A DNA stretch of 64,000 nt from the NCBI RefSeq assembly GCF_019052805.1, contig NZ_JAHQRJ010000001.1:1736001-1800000 (forward strand). Reading direction: 5' to 3'. Shown here in pieces: positions 47,900 through 58,603 of this stretch; the stretch's first letter is position 1; the number at the start of each line of letters is the position of its first letter. The DNA comes from Noviherbaspirillum sp. L7-7A (GTDB taxonomy: Bacteria > Pseudomonadota > Gammaproteobacteria > Burkholderiales > Burkholderiaceae_D). The notes beneath the pieces were generated by a model, which made no database searches, had not been told where the DNA came from, and worked only from the letters and a program-made list of their open reading frames with translations. The position numbers were made by a program, and so were the translations under genes.

Positions 47900-47923
47900 G
47901 GCCGCCCTCGTTGCGGGGCGGCC
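47900..47923 (-). promoter_or_regulatory. GC-rich hairpin between pedF and the MxaJ-like gene
   Basis: GGCCGCCC pairs with GGGCGGCC around an 8-base loop in the 61-base spacer, without a T-run. It may protect the pedF part of a longer mRNA or reduce read-through, giving more cytochrome than downstream proteins. Confidence 0.4.
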
Positions 47924-47937
47924 TGGTTGCTGCGACG

Positions 47938-48405
47938 TTACTTCACCTCGCGCCGGGTTTCCAGGTAGGCCTTGATGGCCCATACCGCTTCCTGGTTCAG
48001 CACGCCATCGAACGGCGGCATGTAGACCGCGCCGTTGCGCACCTTGCCCTTGCGCACGCTGGTGCTGAAGTAATCATCGTTGTCCTTGATGCAGGCCTTG
48101 CGCTTTGCTTCGACCTTCTGCGTCATGCAGTCGCGGTCGAGCAGGCGCAGGTCCGGCGCGATGCCGCCCGAAACCGCATCGATCCCGTGGCAGCGTGCGC
48201 AGTTGGCACCATAAGCCGAGGCGCCAACTTTTTGCGCCTCCTTGTTGTCGCGATAAGGATTCTCGGCGGCCCACTTGTCGCCCAGCGGCGGCAGCGACTT
48301 GGTGTCGACCACCTGGGGCGTCACATCGCCATGGGCATGCGCCACCGGCGAGAGGAAGGCGGAAGCCGCCAGGACCAGAGTGCAGAGGAAGGATGTGTTG
48401 CGCAT
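47938..48405 (-). CDS. pedF: Cytochrome c-550 PedF
   Basis: The 155-residue product has a signal peptide ending SPVAHA and one heme c site CARCH. The later RDCMTQKVEAKRKACIKDNDDYF block and distal Met in YMPPFDGVL are typical of the PedF family. PedF accepts electrons from PQQ alcohol dehydrogenases in the periplasm. It is the first gene of the operon and is preceded by a sigma-54 promoter; GGAG precedes the ATG. Confidence 0.92.
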   Translation of the reverse strand: MRNTSFLCTLVLAASAFLSPVAHAHGDVTPQVVDTKSLPPLGDKWAAENPYRDNKEAQKVGASAYGANCARCHGIDAVSGGIAPDLRLLDRDCMTQKVEAKRKACIKDNDDYFSTSVRKGKVRNGAVYMPPFDGVLNQEAVWAIKAYLETRREVK

Positions 48406-48446
48406 GGAATGTCTCCTGGGTATAAAAAGCGAATGCCATCCCTACC

Positions 48447-48461
48447 GCAATTGCCGTGCCA
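48447..48461 (-). promoter_or_regulatory. Sigma-54 promoter of the pedF operon
   Basis: The minus strand reads TGGCACG GCAA TTGC, a full match to the -24/-12 consensus. The expected transcription start is about 30 bases before the pedF start codon. The divergent gene encodes a sigma-54 activator. Confidence 0.88.
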
Positions 48462-48503
48462 GCCGCCATTCAACCTTGTCGGGCGGGTTGTTCGGTAAAC
48501 GGT

Positions 48504-48520
48504 TGCGCCATTTCTCAACA
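48504..48520. promoter_or_regulatory. Candidate activator site (UAS) for the pedF promoter
   Basis: TGCGCCATTTCTCAACA matches two other 17-mers placed upstream of sigma-54 promoters at 50594 and 58453 (shared pattern TGYNCC, then CAACA). It is centred about 75 bases upstream of the predicted pedF transcription start. Confidence 0.45.
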
Positions 48521-48588
48521 GGTGTACCATTGCGAAAAAAAACAGCAACTTAAAGTGCATCAAGACCAAAAACCAAGAAGGAGCGGTT

Positions 48589-50571
<1,983 letters not shown>

Positions 50572-50593
50572 GGCACGCCACTCGCTGCCCGGC

Positions 50594-50610
50594 TGTCCCA
50601 ATTTGCAACA
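50594..50610. promoter_or_regulatory. Candidate activator site (UAS) for the TolQ/ExbD-like operon
   Basis: TGTCCCAATTTGCAACA, an imperfect dyad, is centred about 97 bases upstream of the predicted sigma-54 start. It belongs to the three-member motif set with 48504 and 58453. Confidence 0.5.
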
Positions 50611-50672
50611 GCATTGTTTCCCGCTGGAGCAGCGCGGACGCCGGGCCGGCTTTCTACGGTGTCCGTGCCGCG

Positions 50673-50687
50673 GGGCATGGAAATTGC
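50673..50687 (+). promoter_or_regulatory. Sigma-54 promoter of the TolQ/ExbD-like operon
   Basis: GGGCATG GAAA TTGC keeps the invariant GG and GC with exactly ten bases between them and departs from TGGCACG at the first and sixth base. The predicted start is about 23 bases before the first ATG of the operon. Confidence 0.7.
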
Positions 50688-50721
50688 GTCTGTCTCCCAT
50701 CATAAAAACGATGGAGACACC

Positions 50722-51387
50722 ATGCAGCGCGACGCCGCTTCCGCCGACACGCTTTTCCTGACCTGGCTGGCCTTTGCCGGCGTGCTGCTGTTTGCCGCGG
50801 CGCTGCTATGGCAGTACGGCGTCTGGCGCATGCTGCTCGATGCCGACCCGACCGGCATCACCATGACCATCGTCGTCATCTTCGCCGCAGCCACCCTGTG
50901 GTGCGGCCGCCGCAGCCAGCGGCTGTGCGCCGAGCGCGCCAGCATGGACGGCTGGCGGCGCGGCACGCACGGCAGGCTGCACGGCCACATCGACGATTAC
51001 TTCCGCAACCTGCTGGCGCAACAACCGGCCGACGCAGGCGCGCGCGGCCGCCTGGCCGAGGTGCTGGCCGAACGGCTGCATGGTCCCAACGATGGCGCCT
51101 GGTGGGTCAATGGCATCCAGATCAAGCTGGGCCTTTTGGGCAAGGTGATCGGCTTTTCCATCCTGGCGATCCAGATCTCGCGGCTGGAGAGCTTCGACCC
51201 GAGCCAGACGCAGGACCTGCTCAAGACCCTGACCGGCGGCCTCGGCATCGCGCTCCTGACCACCGCGGTGGGCCTGGTGGCCAACATGCTGCTGGGCCTG
51301 CAGCTGACCCGGCTCGACCGCTGCGCCGATGAACTGCTGGCGGACGCGATGCAGTATGCCGAGACCACGCTCGGACAGGCTACCTGA
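50722..51387 (+). CDS. MotA/TolQ/ExbB-like proton channel protein
   Basis: The 221-residue product has two N-terminal helices (about 10-32 and 45-62), a cytoplasmic helical domain, and two C-terminal helices (about 135-155 and 172-205) with GGLGIALLTTAVGLVANMLLGLQ, the TolQ/ExbB/MotA signature. Such proteins form proton-driven motors with an ExbD/MotB-type partner, here the next gene. GGAGAC precedes the ATG and the stop overlaps the next start by one base. It is too short, and lacks the long cytoplasmic tail, for a Zorya ZorA. Confidence 0.85.
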   Translation: MQRDAASADTLFLTWLAFAGVLLFAAALLWQYGVWRMLLDADPTGITMTIVVIFAAATLWCGRRSQRLCAERASMDGWRRGTHGRLHGHIDDYFRNLLAQQPADAGARGRLAEVLAERLHGPNDGAWWVNGIQIKLGLLGKVIGFSILAIQISRLESFDPSQTQDLLKTLTGGLGIALLTTAVGLVANMLLGLQLTRLDRCADELLADAMQYAETTLGQAT

Positions 51388-51992
51388 TGCCAAGGCGGCG
51401 CAGCCGGCGCGACAGCGATGTCGACCCGTTCTACGACATGCTGTTCAACATCCTGATCGCCTTCGTGTTCTGCTTCATCATCGCGGTGCTGGCAATGAAC
51501 CCGAAGGCGAAGAAGGCAGGCGACGTGCCGGCCAAGGCGGAATTCATCATCACGGTCAGCTGGCCCGACAACGATCCCAACGACATCGACACCTGGGTGC
51601 AGGACCCGGCCGGCAACCTGGCCTGGTTCCGCCAGCGCGAAGGCGGCCTGATGCACCTGGACCGCGACGACCGCGGCACCGTCGGCGACACCCTGCTGGT
51701 CAATGGCCGCGAAGTGATCAATCCGCTGAACCAGGAAGTGGTCACATTGCGCGGCTTTGCGCCCGGCGAATACACCGTCAACGTGCAGTACTACGAAAGC
51801 CGCAACCAGTCGCCGGTGGACGTGACCGTATCCGTGGTCAAGGTCAATCCGCGCGCCGACGTCGTCTATTACGGCAGCGTCAGGCTGCCCGCCAAAGGCG
51901 CGGAGCGCACTGCGGTCCGCTTCACCGTCACCGCCGACGGCGGCGTCGCCGACATCAACACCCTGCCCAAAACCATCGTCCAATCACCATGA
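51387..51992 (+). CDS. ExbD/MotB-like protein with periplasmic beta domain
   Basis: The 201-residue product has a short Arg-rich cytoplasmic start and a single membrane helix preceded by DVDPFYDMLFNILIAF, in which the Asp in YDMLFN has the position of the proton-carrying Asp of ExbD/MotB. The large periplasmic domain (residues 50-200) is beta-rich with DTWVQDPAGN and GEYTVNVQYY, resembling DUF2135/YfaP-like domains rather than OmpA or TonB-type domains. That combination is not one I know from a named system. Confidence 0.75.
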   Translation: MPRRRSRRDSDVDPFYDMLFNILIAFVFCFIIAVLAMNPKAKKAGDVPAKAEFIITVSWPDNDPNDIDTWVQDPAGNLAWFRQREGGLMHLDRDDRGTVGDTLLVNGREVINPLNQEVVTLRGFAPGEYTVNVQYYESRNQSPVDVTVSVVKVNPRADVVYYGSVRLPAKGAERTAVRFTVTADGGVADINTLPKTIVQSP

Positions 51993-52501
51993 CCGATCAT
52001 TCCCTGCTGCTGACCCTGCTTTATGTCGCCCTGGCCTTCCTGCTTTTGCTGCTATGCCTGGCAACGCGCTGGCCGCTGTGGGTCAAGGCCGGCATGGTGT
52101 TGCTGGTGACCGCTTCCTACTTCGTCGCGCAGGCCGCATTCCAGGGCATGCTGGGCTGGCCGGCGCCGAACACGCCGCCGGAGAAATTCGTGCTGCTGGC
52201 GGTGGTGGTGGAAGAGCCCGACAAGGAAAGAAAGCAGCAGGGCGCGCTCTACATCTGGGTCAATGCGCTGCGCGACAACAAGCCGGCGCCGGAGCCGCGG
52301 GCCTACAAGCTGCCCTATGCGCGCGACCTGCATGCGCTGCTGGGCGAGGCGATGAAGAAGAACCGCCAGGGCGTGAGCCAGATCGGCTCGACCGAGCCGC
52401 CGGCGCTGGGCGCCAGCAATTCGTGGCTGCGCAACGCGGCCGACCCGAAGATCAAGATCCGCATCAGCGACGCGCCCTCCCCTCAACTGCCGGAGAAATG
52501 A
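51989..52501 (+). CDS. Membrane protein of the TolQ/ExbD-like operon
   Basis: The 170-residue product has two N-terminal helices (about 5-25 and 31-50) and a soluble C-terminal part of about 115 residues with GALYIWVNALRDNKPAPEPRAYKLPY. I recognise no family. The start overlaps the previous stop (ATGA), and the following lipoprotein starts just after its stop, so the four proteins are probably made together. Confidence 0.75.
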   Translation: MTDHSLLLTLLYVALAFLLLLLCLATRWPLWVKAGMVLLVTASYFVAQAAFQGMLGWPAPNTPPEKFVLLAVVVEEPDKERKQQGALYIWVNALRDNKPAPEPRAYKLPYARDLHALLGEAMKKNRQGVSQIGSTEPPALGASNSWLRNAADPKIKIRISDAPSPQLPEK

Positions 52502-52503
52502 GC

Positions 52504-53208
52504 ATGCGCGCAATCACACTGCTCGCCTGTCTGTTGCTGGCCGGCTGCGGCCCCAGGGACAGCACCTCCTACTTCCCGCTGCAGCCCGGCGCCCACTGGA
52601 CCTATGCGGTAGAGACCGAAAGCGACGGCGCCACCAGCCGCGGCCAGCAGACCATACGCGTGCTCGACGAACGCGTCTACGACGGCAAGCCGCTGTTCAT
52701 CCGGCGCAGCGAGACGCCCGACAACATCGGCGTCGAATACTGGCTGCGGGAACGGCCGGACGGCATCGTACGCATTGCCCAGCGCCTGGACCTGCAGGAA
52801 CAGGCCAGCCTGGATGAAGCGCCGCGCATGGTGCTGAAGCTGCCGCTGAAGATCGGCGACAGCTGGCGCACGCCGACCGTGGCCTACACCGTGCTGCGCA
52901 AGAATGAATATCCGCGCGAGATCAAATACGGCCGCCCTTTGCAGATGACCTACACGGTCGAGGCGCTGGACGAAAAGCTGACGGTTGCCGCCGGCAGCTT
53001 CGAACATTGCGCCCGGGTCGCCGGCCATGCCGAGATGACGCTGTTCACCGACCCGGTACGTGGCTTCAACAAGGTGCCGGTGATCACCACCGAATGGTAT
53101 TGCCGTGGCGTCGGCCTGGTGAAGCTGGAGCGGGTCGAACGCCTTGGCACCACCTTCTACAGTGGCGGCCGTGTGGCGATGGAGCTGGTGGAGTACAAGC
53201 CGCGCTGA
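52504..53208 (+). CDS. Lipoprotein of the TolQ/ExbD-like operon
   Basis: The 234-residue product has a lipobox LLAG-C (Cys15) and a periplasmic domain with YFPLQPGAHWTYAVET, common to exported lipoproteins of unknown function (the PLxxGxxWTY motif), and GSFEHCARV. It may link the motor-like pair to the outer membrane or cell wall. The ATG at 52504 follows GGAG at eight bases; an ATG two codons upstream overlaps the preceding stop. Confidence 0.8.
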   Translation: MRAITLLACLLLAGCGPRDSTSYFPLQPGAHWTYAVETESDGATSRGQQTIRVLDERVYDGKPLFIRRSETPDNIGVEYWLRERPDGIVRIAQRLDLQEQASLDEAPRMVLKLPLKIGDSWRTPTVAYTVLRKNEYPREIKYGRPLQMTYTVEALDEKLTVAAGSFEHCARVAGHAEMTLFTDPVRGFNKVPVITTEWYCRGVGLVKLERVERLGTTFYSGGRVAMELVEYKPR

Positions 53209-53227
53209 AGGCAAGCAGGAACAGTGA

Positions 53228-53263
53228 AAAGCAAAAGGCCCGCTGGTGCGGGCCTTTTGCTTT
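53228..53263. terminator. Bidirectional intrinsic terminator
   Basis: A perfect 16-bp stem (AAAGCAAAAGGCCCGC with its complement) has a 4-base loop and A/T-rich ends on both sides. It can end the lipoprotein operon on the plus strand and the initiator tRNA on the minus strand. Confidence 0.92.
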
Positions 53264-53270
53264 GAAACCT

Positions 53271-53347
<77 letters not shown>

Positions 53348-53360
53348 TCTGAGAGGTCGC

Positions 53361-53389
53361 ATTGTACACAGGCCAGGGGCAAACTGCAA
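53361..53389 (-). promoter_or_regulatory. Promoter of the initiator tRNA gene
   Basis: TTGCAG and TACAAT stand 17 bases apart on the minus strand, with the tRNA 5' end 13 bases after the -10 box. Confidence 0.75.
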
Positions 53390-53450
53390 ATGCCGTTGCC
53401 GATTGACGCAAAGTGGCAGCGATGCCTTGATCGGACAAGGCTCTCCGGAA

Positions 53451-53562
53451 GGCGCAATACGCCGCAGGGGCATTGCCCCTTTGGTCGATGAAGGAAGTTG
53501 GCCAAGAAGACCATCCCGGTTTGCAAACGCGGTGCAATGCCCTTTGGGTATTGCACCTTACG
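53451..53562. repeat. REP-like palindrome doublet (locus 5)
   Basis: A more decayed palindrome at 53451-53480 (GGCGCAATAC / GCATTGCCCC) is paired with a well-kept one at 53531-53558 (GGTGCAATGCCC / GGGTATTGCACC). It adjoins element copy 2 exactly as locus 4 adjoins copy 1, in mirror order. Confidence 0.8.
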
Positions 53563-53601
53563 AGGGGGAAGCCGTTGCAGTTGCAGTTACGCGCAGCGAC
53601 A

Positions 53602-53697
<96 letters not shown>

Positions 53698-53704
53698 GTG
53701 AAAT

Positions 53705-54266
53705 CCCGTTGAGCGCGCCGTGTCAGCGGTACCCGGAGCGGATAAGGTGCGGCGTCTGTCTGAGCGAAGCGCAGCGGAGCGAGTTTAGCCGCGCCCCGCT
53801 CCGGGCACCGCTGACACGGGAACCCTGCGTCAGCAGGGCGCGATCACCGGGTCGCCTTTTTTTGGTTACTTTTTTTGGCGAAGCAAAAAAAGTGACCCGG
53901 CCGCCGGGACGGACTCCCGGCTTGTCCCCACGGCAGTGCATCCGTCTTGCGTCACCCGGCAAGGCACAGGCAGCACTGTCGTCGTTGACTTTGACGTTCA
54001 TCGTTACGATGCGAACTGCGAACGTCAAAAGCAACTGCTGCTTCGCCGTGACGCCTTTACGCCGGGTGAAACAAGCCCACTGCACTGCCGTCATGACCAG
54101 GCCGGGTGTTCGCCCCGGCAGGCGACCCGGTGATCGCGCCCCGCTGCGCGGGGTCCCCGTGCCGTCGACGCCTGAAGCGGGGCGCGGCTAAACTCGCTAC
54201 GCTACGCTCAGACAGACGCCGCACCTTATCCGCTTCAGGCATCGCCGTCACGGCGCGCTCAACGGG
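53705..54266. mobile_element. Large palindromic element, copy 2 (562 bp)
   Basis: Same terminal sequences as copy 1 but inverted in the chromosome and about 50 bases shorter, having lost one internal hairpin. The inverted ends extend outward into the microsatellite to 33 bp (53690-53722 against 54249-54281). No credible gene is inside. Confidence 0.8.
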
Positions 54267-54297
54267 ATTTCACTGCAACGGCCAATTCAATAGCTAC

Positions 54298-54350
54298 GGC
54301 AACGGCAACGGCAACGGCAACGACAACTGCAACGGCAACTGCAACTGCAG
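54298..54350. repeat. Hexanucleotide microsatellite (GGCAAC), outer flank of element copy 2
   Basis: Four perfect GGCAAC units are followed by five degenerate units (GACAAC, TGCAAC, GGCAAC, TGCAAC and part of another). It is the reverse complement of the GTTGCC tract outside copy 1. Confidence 0.85.
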
Positions 54351-54378
54351 CAGCCCCGCCTCGCCCCATGCCGCAGGC

Positions 54379-54412
54379 AAAAAAAAACCGGCAACCACAT
54401 TATGGTCACCGG
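54379..54412 (-). terminator. Intrinsic terminator of the PQQ dehydrogenase operon
   Basis: On the minus strand CCGGTGACCA pairs with TGGTTGCCGG (ten pairs, two of them G-U) and is followed by nine T residues. It lies 44 bases after the dehydrogenase stop codon. Confidence 0.88.
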
Positions 54413-54456
54413 CAAGTCTGCCTGAAGGCAGCGGGAGAGCCTACAACGAAACGTCC

Positions 54457-56205
54457 TTACAGCGACGACAGCTTGAACACCCAGACCGAACCGCCCTGCT
54501 CCAGGAAGTTCACCTTCTTGGCCACTTCGCCGCCCCACAGCGGCACTGCGCCGCCCCAGCCCGACACCACGGCCACATATTGCGTGCCGCCTTCCTGCCA
54601 GGTGATCGGTGGCGCCACGACGCCGGAGCCGGTCTGGAACTTCCATACTTCCTTGCCTGACTTCGCATCCAGCGCCTTCAGGTAACCTTCAGGCGTGCCA
54701 TAGAACACCAGGTCGCCGGCGGTGGCCAGAACGCCGCCCCACAGCGGCGCATTGTTCTTGACTTCCCAGGCGATCCTGCCGGTCTTGGGATCGATCGCCC
54801 GCAGGGCGCCGATATAGTCGTCGTTCAATGGCTTGATGGTGAAGCCCGCGCCAAGGAAGGCCGCGCCCTTCTTGTAGGTGATGGGCTCGTTCCAGATCTC
54901 CATGCCCCACTCGTTGGCGGGCACGTAGAACAGGTTGGTCTTCGGACTGTAGGCCATCGGCATCTGGTTCTTGCCACCCAGGAAGGACGGCGCGGCAAAC
55001 ACCGACTGGCCCTTCTTGCCATCCGCACCCTTGGTCGGGTCGCCAGGACGGCCCTCGGGCGTGTAGTTCGGCCGGCCGGTCTTCAGGTCGATGCCGGTGG
55101 CCCAGGTGATCTTCTTGACGAAGGGGAAGGCGTTTTCCAGCTTGCCATTGTTGGCGTCGACCACATAGAAGAAGCCGTTGCGGTCGGCCTTGCCGCCCAG
55201 GCGCTTGCCGCCCTGGTCGAAGGTCACGAACTCGTTCACGCCGTCGAAGTCCCAGCCGTCATGCGGCGTGGTCTGGTAGTGCCACTTGATCTGGCCCGTG
55301 GTCACGTCGATGGCAACCGTGGACGAGGAATACAGATTGTCGCCGGGACGCAGATGGCTGTTCCATGGCGAGGGATTGCCGGTGCCGAAGTAAGCAAGGC
55401 CGGTCTTGGGGTCGTATGTGCCACCCAGCCAGGTAGCGGCGCCGCCGGTCTTCCATAGGTCGCCCGGCCAGGTCTTGTTGGTGGTGCCGGAGATGCCGTT
55501 CTCGATGGCCTTGCCGTCGGCGTCATACTTGTAGCCCATGTGGCCTTCGACCATCGGACGCGACCAGACCATCTGGCCTGTCTTCGGATCGCGCGCCTCG
55601 ACGCGCCCCACCACGCCAAACTCGCCACCCGATACGCCGGTCAGCAACAGGCCCTTGGCAATCAGCGGCGCAGCGGTATTGGAGTAGCCGGCAGCGTAGT
55701 CGTCAACCTTCTCTTTCCACACCACCTCGCCGGTGTCCTGGTTCAATGCCACCAGCTGCGCATCCAGGGTGCTGAAGATCACCAGGTTGTCGTATAGCGC
55801 GGCGCCACGGTTGACCACGTCGCAGCAGGGCATGATGCCGTCCGGCAGGCGGTGCTCGTATTTCCACAGCTTGTTGCCGGTCTTGGCATCGAGCGCGAAG
55901 ATGCGCGAGTAAGAGGCAGTGACGAACATCTTGCCGTTATAGATCAGCGGCTGCGACTCCTGGCCGCGCTGCTTTTCGCCGCCAAAGGAGAACGACCATG
56001 CCGGCACCAGCTTGGATACGTTCTTGGTGTTGACCTGGGTCAGCGGCGAAAAGCGCTGGCCGTCCTGGCTGATGCCCCAGTTCAGCACGCTCGCATTGTC
56101 CTTGCCGGTACTCTCCAGCATGGCGTTGGTCACACCTGCCGCCTGCGCGCCGAACGACGCGGACAGGGCCAGGGCAACGAAAATGGCTAAGCTCTTCTTT
56201 TGCAT
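54457..56205 (-). CDS. exaF: Lanthanide-type PQQ-dependent alcohol dehydrogenase (ExaF/PedH-like)
   Basis: The 582-residue product has a signal peptide (cut near AQAAG), the eight-bladed quinoprotein propeller with repeated W-motifs, and the vicinal Cys127-Cys128. The catalytic Asp319 is followed at +2 by Asp321 (GWDFDG). The extra Asp is the known marker of lanthanide-binding XoxF/ExaF/PedH enzymes; calcium enzymes have a non-acidic residue there. Family members oxidise ethanol and other alcohols or aldehydes in the periplasm with PQQ and pass electrons to a cytochrome such as PedF. It is the third gene after ALDH and DUF779. Confidence 0.92.
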   Translation of the reverse strand: MQKKSLAIFVALALSASFGAQAAGVTNAMLESTGKDNASVLNWGISQDGQRFSPLTQVNTKNVSKLVPAWSFSFGGEKQRGQESQPLIYNGKMFVTASYSRIFALDAKTGNKLWKYEHRLPDGIMPCCDVVNRGAALYDNLVIFSTLDAQLVALNQDTGEVVWKEKVDDYAAGYSNTAAPLIAKGLLLTGVSGGEFGVVGRVEARDPKTGQMVWSRPMVEGHMGYKYDADGKAIENGISGTTNKTWPGDLWKTGGAATWLGGTYDPKTGLAYFGTGNPSPWNSHLRPGDNLYSSSTVAIDVTTGQIKWHYQTTPHDGWDFDGVNEFVTFDQGGKRLGGKADRNGFFYVVDANNGKLENAFPFVKKITWATGIDLKTGRPNYTPEGRPGDPTKGADGKKGQSVFAAPSFLGGKNQMPMAYSPKTNLFYVPANEWGMEIWNEPITYKKGAAFLGAGFTIKPLNDDYIGALRAIDPKTGRIAWEVKNNAPLWGGVLATAGDLVFYGTPEGYLKALDAKSGKEVWKFQTGSGVVAPPITWQEGGTQYVAVVSGWGGAVPLWGGEVAKKVNFLEQGGSVWVFKLSSL

Positions 56206-56222
56206 TACAGTCTCCTCGGAAA

Positions 56223-56660
56223 TTACTGCGGTTGTTCTACCTGATGCGATGGATGTCCCGACTGCCCGCTACGCAGGCTGTCGCCATGGGTGCGCTTGCC
56301 TTCCAACTGCGCCGACTCCTCGTCGGTATAGATGCGTGAACGGGTCAGGAAGCGCTTGCCTGTCCCGTTATCCAGCGAAAACATGCCGCCCATGCCATTG
56401 ACCACGTCGATGATCAGCTGGGTGTGCTGCCAGTACTCGAACTGTTCGGCGCCCATGTAGAACGGCACGCCATCCAGGTTGCCGAGATAGACATCCTCGT
56501 CGCCGACATTGAATTCGCCGGCGGCGTAGCACATCGGCGAGCTGCCGTCGCAGCAGCCGCCCGACTGGAAAAACATCAGCGGGCCATGCTTTTCCCGCAA
56601 CTGCGCAATCAGTGCCAGCGCAGCCGGCGTGGCGGTGACGCGGGGTACCAGTGCTTCCAT
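56223..56660 (-). CDS. DUF779 protein
   Basis: The 145-residue product has the DUF779 core with [16 protein letters not shown] (conserved Cys cluster), [19 protein letters not shown] and [20 protein letters not shown]779 genes commonly sit beside aldehyde dehydrogenases of the AcoD/ExaC type; their role is not defined. It lies between ALDH and the PQQ dehydrogenase. The last 25 residues are Gln/His/Ser-rich and probably disordered. Confidence 0.9.
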   Translation of the reverse strand: MEALVPRVTATPAALALIAQLREKHGPLMFFQSGGCCDGSSPMCYAAGEFNVGDEDVYLGNLDGVPFYMGAEQFEYWQHTQLIIDVVNGMGGMFSLDNGTGKRFLTRSRIYTDEESAQLEGKRTHGDSLRSGQSGHPSHQVEQPQ

Positions 56661-56731
56661 GACTCCATCCCATCTCGGTATCACATCGATGCCAGGCGCA
56701 TGCGGTGGCATGCGCCTGCCTGCGCGCTGGC

Positions 56732-58252
56732 TTAGAAGAAGCCGAGCGCGTTCGGGCTGTAGCTGACCAGCAGGTTCTTGGTCTGCTGATAGTGCTCCAG
56801 CATCATCTTGTGGTTTTCGCGGCCGATGCCGGACTGCTTGTAGCCGCCGAATGCGGCATGGGCCGGGTACAGGTGATAGCAGTTGGTCCAGACGCGGCCA
56901 GCCTGGATCTCGCGGCCGACGCGGAAGGCGCGCGCATTGTCGCGGGTCCAGAGGCCGGCGCCCAGGCCATACAGCGTGTCGTTGGCGATTTCCAGCGCCT
57001 CGGCTTCATCCTTGAACTTGGTCACCGACACCACCGGCCCGAAAATCTCTTCCTGGAAGATGCGCATCTTGTTGTGGCCTTCGAAGATGGTGGGCTTGAC
57101 GTAGTAGCCGCTGGCGAAGTCGCCGTCGAGCATGTTCTGCGCGCCGCCGGTCAGCACCTTGGCGCCTTCCTGGCGGCCGATGTCCAGATAGGACAGGATC
57201 TTTTCCAGCTGCTCCTGCGAAGCCTGGGCGCCGATCATGGTCGACGAATCGAGCGGGTTGCCCTGCTTGATCGCCTCGACCCGCTTGACCGCGCGCTCCA
57301 TGAAGCGGTCATAGATCGATTCCTGCACCAGCACCCGCGACGGGCAGGTGCAGACCTCGCCCTGGTTCAATGCGAACATCGCAAAGCCTTCCAGGCACTT
57401 GTCGAAGAACGCGTCGTCCTTGTCCATCACGTCTTCGAAGAAGATGTTGGGCGACTTGCCGCCCAGTTCCAGCGTCACCGGGATGATGTTCTGCGAGGCG
57501 TATTGCATGATCAGGCGGCCGGTGCCGGTCTCGCCGGTGAAGGCGATCTTGGCGATGCGCTTGCTTGATGCCAGCGGCTTGCCGCATTCCAGGCCAAAGC
57601 CGTTGACGATGTTGATCACGCCCGGCGGCAGCAGGTCGCCGATCAGCTCGATCAGCACCATGATGGAAGCAGGCGTCTGCTCGGCCGGCTTCAACACCAC
57701 GCAGTTGCCCGCGGCCAGCGCCGGCGCCAGCTTCCACACCGCCATCAGGATCGGGAAATTCCACGGAATGATCTGGCCGACCACGCCCAGCGGCTCATGG
57801 AAATGATAGGCATAGGTTTCGGAATCGATCTGCGCAATCGAGCCTTCCTGTGCGCGGATCACGCCGCCGAAATAGCGGAAGTGGTCGATCGCCAGCGGAA
57901 TGTCGGCCGCCATGGTTTCGCGGATGGGCTTGCCGTTGTCGATGGTTTCGGCGGTGGCCAGCAACTGCAGGTTGGCTTCCATGCGGTCGGCGATGCGGTT
58001 CAGGATCAGCGAACGCTCGGCCAGCGAGGTCTTGCCCCAGGCCTTCTTTGCGGCATGGGCGGCGTCCAGCGCCAGTTCCACGTCCTCGGCGGTGGAGCGC
58101 GCCACTTCGCAGAAGGTCTTGCCAATGACAGGGCTGATGTTCTCGAAGTACTGGCCGTTCACGGGCGGAACGAATTTGCCGCCGATGAAGTTGTCATAGC
58201 GCTCCTTGAACGGATTCTTGATGCCGAGCTTGCTGATGTCTGCGAGATTCAT
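56732..58252 (-). CDS. NAD-dependent aldehyde dehydrogenase (AcoD/ExaC type)
   Basis: The 506-residue product has the catalytic Cys in [11 protein letters not shown], the general base Glu in LELGGKSPN, the FTGETGTGR cofactor loop and [19 protein letters not shown]. It oxidises acetaldehyde and similar aldehydes to acids, the second step after alcohol dehydrogenase. It is the first gene of its operon, with GAGGA before the ATG and a sigma-54 promoter about 70 bases upstream. Confidence 0.94.
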   Translation of the reverse strand: MNLADISKLGIKNPFKERYDNFIGGKFVPPVNGQYFENISPVIGKTFCEVARSTAEDVELALDAAHAAKKAWGKTSLAERSLILNRIADRMEANLQLLATAETIDNGKPIRETMAADIPLAIDHFRYFGGVIRAQEGSIAQIDSETYAYHFHEPLGVVGQIIPWNFPILMAVWKLAPALAAGNCVVLKPAEQTPASIMVLIELIGDLLPPGVINIVNGFGLECGKPLASSKRIAKIAFTGETGTGRLIMQYASQNIIPVTLELGGKSPNIFFEDVMDKDDAFFDKCLEGFAMFALNQGEVCTCPSRVLVQESIYDRFMERAVKRVEAIKQGNPLDSSTMIGAQASQEQLEKILSYLDIGRQEGAKVLTGGAQNMLDGDFASGYYVKPTIFEGHNKMRIFQEEIFGPVVSVTKFKDEAEALEIANDTLYGLGAGLWTRDNARAFRVGREIQAGRVWTNCYHLYPAHAAFGGYKQSGIGRENHKMMLEHYQQTKNLLVSYSPNALGFF

Positions 58253-58321
58253 GGTGTCTTCCTCTTTATCGTGTAATGGGATGGTTGGAGCGATCATTCG
58301 CCTGCTGCCCTGGCTATTAAC

Positions 58322-58336
58322 GCAATCCGTGTGCCA
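58322..58336 (-). promoter_or_regulatory. Sigma-54 promoter of the ALDH-DUF779-exaF operon
   Basis: The minus strand reads TGGCACA CGGA TTGC, a full match to the -24/-12 consensus, giving a leader of about 60 bases. Confidence 0.88.
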
Positions 58337-58452
58337 GCCCGGCGGACATACCGCCGGTCGGCCAAACCCACGGTTTTCCCCAGATGGAGACCTTGCATCG
58401 GCGCTATTGCCGGCGGTGTACCCAGGCTGGCGAGGCACCTGCCTGAACGGCT

Positions 58453-58469
58453 GCTCCCTTTTGCAACAA
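58453..58469. promoter_or_regulatory. Candidate activator site (UAS) for the ALDH promoter
   Basis: TGCTCCCTTTTGCAACA is the third member of the 17-bp motif set and is centred about 150 bases upstream of the predicted start. A further TGTCCC, then TAACA, stands at 58474-58493 and may be a second site. Confidence 0.5.
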
Positions 58470-58551
58470 CACTGTCCCAAGTTGTGATAACAGCGGTGAT
58501 GACACAGTGGACGGCGCATGCCCGCGGGATGACGGCTGCGGCACGGCCAAG

Positions 58552-58576
58552 AAAAAACCGGCACGCGGCCGGTTTT
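58552..58576 (-). terminator. Intrinsic terminator of the beta-propeller/cytochrome b561 operon
   Basis: AAAACCGGC pairs with GCCGGTTTT around a 5-base loop, with a run of six T residues on the minus strand. It starts 28 bases beyond the cytochrome b561 stop codon. Confidence 0.88.
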
Positions 58577-58603
58577 GGGAATGCAGGAAGAGTGCGGGTC
58601 CGG

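Noticed and set aside
50722-53208. Zorya-type phage defence (ZorA/ZorB) for the TolQ/ExbD-like pair
   Set aside because: The TolQ-like protein lacks the long cytoplasmic coiled coil of ZorA, the partner has no OmpA-type domain, no zorC, zorD or zorE gene follows, and the operon has a sigma-54 promoter in a metabolic cluster.
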